Source of the DNA: CAZJHX01 sp964545715
GTDB lineage: Bacteria; Myxococcota_A; UBA9042; GCA-2863065
NCBI GenBank assembly: GCA_964545715.1
Contig: CAZJHX010000213.1
Coordinates: 1 to 15,704 of the forward strand
Length of the DNA stretch: 15,704 nucleotides
Reading direction: 5' to 3'
Shown: positions 14,221 through 15,704 of the stretch, one piece after another
Numbering within the stretch: position 1 is the stretch's first letter
Layout: every line of letters starts with the position of its first letter
The notes under the pieces: generated by a model
What the model was told of the DNA's origin: nothing
Seen by the model: only the letters and a program-made list of their open reading frames with translations
Databases searched by the model: none
Program-made: the position numbers and the translations under genes

Positions 14221-15483
14221 ATGGCGCGATATCGGTTTGGAGAGTTCGAGTTCGAGCCCGAGGAGTCTCGGCTTAGCCGCGAGGATGCCATCGTGCCCGC
14301 GCAGCCCAAGGTGCTCGATGCGTTGACGTTTTTTGTGGAGCGCGCCGGCCAGTTGGTGACGCGCGAGGCCCTGCTGGCGGGTCTTTGGCCGGACACGTTC
14401 GTCAACGAAGAGGCGCTGACTCAGACGATTCGCAAGCTGCGGCGGGCCCTGAGCGACAACCCGCGGGAGCCGACGTACATCGAGACGGTGCCCAAGCGCG
14501 GGTATCGGTTTGCGGCGGCTGTGGAGCAGGTTGCGGCCCCTGCGCCCACCGGGCCCAAAGTCGTGGTGCCGGCGTGGCTGGACAGCGGCGCGGGCGGGCG
14601 AGCATCAGCGCAGGAACCGGGCGAGAAACTGGGGCGTATCAACGATTTGGACCATCTGCGCGAGCTGCTGTTTGCGGGCGCGCAGTTGGTGATCGGCGAC
14701 CGCTTTGCGGTGGGCCGGCGGGTCGGGCAGGCGGACCCGGCGACGCTGTATCAAGGGCAGGATCTGGTCACCGGGCAGCAGGTGGCGCTGAAGATGCTGC
14801 ATCGCCCGGATCCCGAAGACATCGCGCGTTTTCAGCGTGAAGTGGGCCTCTTGCAGGACCTGAAACACCCTGGAATCGCCCCGTATGTGGCGCACGGAAC
14901 CACCGCGACGGGGCTGTGCTTTCTGGCGACTCAATGGGTGCCGGGGGAGCCGGCATCGGAGTGGTTTGCGGGGCGCGGACCGCTGGACCAGGACACGTTT
15001 CTGGCGTTTGCGTTGCGGGTCGCGGGCACGGTGGCGTATGCGCACGAGCGCAACATCATTCACCGCGATATCAAGCCGACCAACCTGGTGATCAGCGATG
15101 ACGACGGCGGGTCTGCGCTGCTGCTGGACTTTGGGCTGGCGCGGCTGATCGACGGCGCGCCGATCACCACGGCGGGCACCCTGCTGGGCACGATTGGCTA
15201 CATCTCACCGGAGCAGGTGCATGGGCGCACCGATATCGACGCGCGGTCGGACGTGTTTGCGCTGGGGTGTCTGTTTTTCGAGGCGCTTTGTGGGCACCCG
15301 CCGTTTCAGGGATCGGCGATGGAGATCATGCGCGCGTTGGTGATGCAGGACGCCCCGCGCCTGGCGGAGGCGAGACCGGATCTGGACCGCCGGCTGGACG
15401 TCCTCCTCACGGCCATGCTGGCCCGCGAGGCGGAGCTGAGACCCTCCACCGCCGCCGACGTCGTCACATCGCTGGGATTCTGA
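14221..15483 (+). CDS. Winged-helix DNA-binding domain fused to Ser/Thr protein kinase
   Basis: 420 residues. Residues 1-100 are an OmpR/CadC-type winged helix (FGEFEFEPEESRL, VTREALLAGLWPD, ALTQTIRKLRRAL, YIETVPKRGYRF). After a linker, residues about 155-420 form a Hanks-type kinase: Lys191 in VALKML, Glu207 in the C-helix, HRDIKPTN with Asp283 and Asn288, DFG with Asp303, SPE in place of APE, and DARSDVFALG. The catalytic residues are complete, but the glycine loop (GQADPATLY, 169-177) lacks its second and third glycines. There is no membrane helix and no domain after the kinase, so it is cytoplasmic. The likely role is phosphorylation-linked transcription control, with self-phosphorylation or partner phosphorylation changing DNA binding; this is inference. 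The ATG at 14221 starts exactly at the winged-helix N-terminus; the open frame upstream adds nothing recognisable. The HEAT gene precedes it by 38 bp. Confidence 0.93.
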   Translation: MARYRFGEFEFEPEESRLSREDAIVPAQPKVLDALTFFVERAGQLVTREALLAGLWPDTFVNEEALTQTIRKLRRALSDNPREPTYIETVPKRGYRFAAAVEQVAAPAPTGPKVVVPAWLDSGAGGRASAQEPGEKLGRINDLDHLRELLFAGAQLVIGDRFAVGRRVGQADPATLYQGQDLVTGQQVALKMLHRPDPEDIARFQREVGLLQDLKHPGIAPYVAHGTTATGLCFLATQWVPGEPASEWFAGRGPLDQDTFLAFALRVAGTVAYAHERNIIHRDIKPTNLVISDDDGGSALLLDFGLARLIDGAPITTAGTLLGTIGYISPEQVHGRTDIDARSDVFALGCLFFEALCGHPPFQGSAMEIMRALVMQDAPRLAEARPDLDRRLDVLLTAMLAREAELRPSTAADVVTSLGF

Positions 15484-15531
15484 ACTTCCCTTGGGTAGGA
15501 TGGCCCTCGCGGCGTTATACAGAGGTGGTTA

Positions 15532-15704
15532 ATGAACAGTCTTCGATGGGTTGGGTGCATCGCACTTGTGGGTTCACTGTTGTTGGGGTGTCCCGCTGAA
15601 GAGGCGAGCACCGGCACGGACACCAGCGGTACCAGCGATACGGGTGACGCGACGACCGACACCGGGACGGCGGACACGGGCACCGACGACACGGGCACCG
15701 ACGA
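15532..15704 (+). CDS. Partial lipoprotein with Thr-Asp-Gly linker (3' end missing)
   Basis: 57 residues before the window ends. GAGGTGG at 15522-15528 supports the ATG. The signal peptide MNSLRWVGCIALVGSLLLGC has a good lipobox with Cys20. From residue 27 on the sequence is Thr/Gly/Asp/Ser repeats (DTGTADTGTDDTGTDD), the same style as the linker at the window's left edge. What follows is unseen. If the window is one closed or repeat-broken contig, this is the N-terminus of the heme-domain protein at 1-460: the junction keeps the frame and would give 210 residues. It lies 48 bp after the kinase gene. Confidence 0.85.
   Translation, partial: MNSLRWVGCIALVGSLLLGCPAEEASTGTDTSGTSDTGDATTDTGTADTGTDDTGTD
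15613..15704 (+). repeat. In-frame Thr-Asp-Gly linker repeats running off the window end
   Basis: Short units of ACC/ACG, GAC and GGC/GGT codons encode TGTD, SGT and DTG steps; the last 29 bp are two copies of a 15-bp unit (GACACGGGCACCGAC), the second lacking its final base. The array reaches the window edge. Confidence 0.8.

Noticed and set aside
1..15704. CRISPR array, insertion sequence, prophage, tRNA or rRNA
   Set aside because: No spacer-repeat pattern, transposase, integrase, terminal inverted repeats or RNA gene was seen on either strand; the only repeat arrays are coding linkers and the 44-bp operator-like array.

Overview
This is a high-GC, gene-dense bacterial window. It carries many lipoproteins with Thr/Asp/Gly or Pro/Glu linkers behind the lipobox, FG-GAP and HYDIN-type surface proteins, and a winged-helix/Ser-Thr kinase fusion. 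That mix suggests Myxococcota, perhaps the Nannocystis/Plesiocystis side, or a related deltaproteobacterial lineage. The assignment is inference from gene style; no rRNA, tRNA or other taxonomic marker gene is present.

Layout, left to right. Positions 1-460 (+) hold the 3' part of a Thr-Asp-Gly-linker protein ending in a small c-type-heme-like domain. Positions 483-3230 (-) encode a large lipoprotein with HYDIN/ASH-like domains and an FG-GAP beta-propeller. At 3309-4745 (+) lies a lipoprotein with a GH10 xylanase fold in which both catalytic glutamates appear to be replaced. Its end overlaps arginine deiminase (4735-6015, -). A three-gene + strand unit follows: a beta-sandwich lipoprotein (6065-6862), an IPT/TIG plus SGNH-hydrolase lipoprotein (6883-8400) and an epoxide-hydrolase-like alpha/beta hydrolase (8397-9245). 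It runs tail-to-tail into a two-gene minus-strand unit: a secreted polysaccharide deacetylase with a large helical N-terminal region (10662-12389) and cardiolipin synthase (9231-10652).

The right side looks regulatory. The intergenic space at 12390-12525 holds four tandem 11-bp repeats between the deacetylase and a highly translatable four-helix membrane protein (12526-12945). Next come a membrane-anchored coiled-coil/HEAT protein (13121-14182) and a cytoplasmic protein joining an OmpR-type winged helix to a Ser/Thr kinase (14221-15483). The window ends inside another Thr-Asp-Gly-linker lipoprotein (15532-15704).

Three points deserve most attention. The 11-bp direct repeats have the geometry expected for an OmpR/PhoB-type winged helix, and such a domain is encoded 1.8 kb away fused to a kinase. 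The GH10-like protein looks like a pseudoenzyme. The two window ends fall in the same kind of linker repeat and join in frame, so the two partial genes may be one 210-residue heme lipoprotein whose repeat broke, or closed, the assembly. Most genes act at the cell envelope (lipoproteins, deacetylase, cardiolipin synthase), but no single pathway ties them all together.
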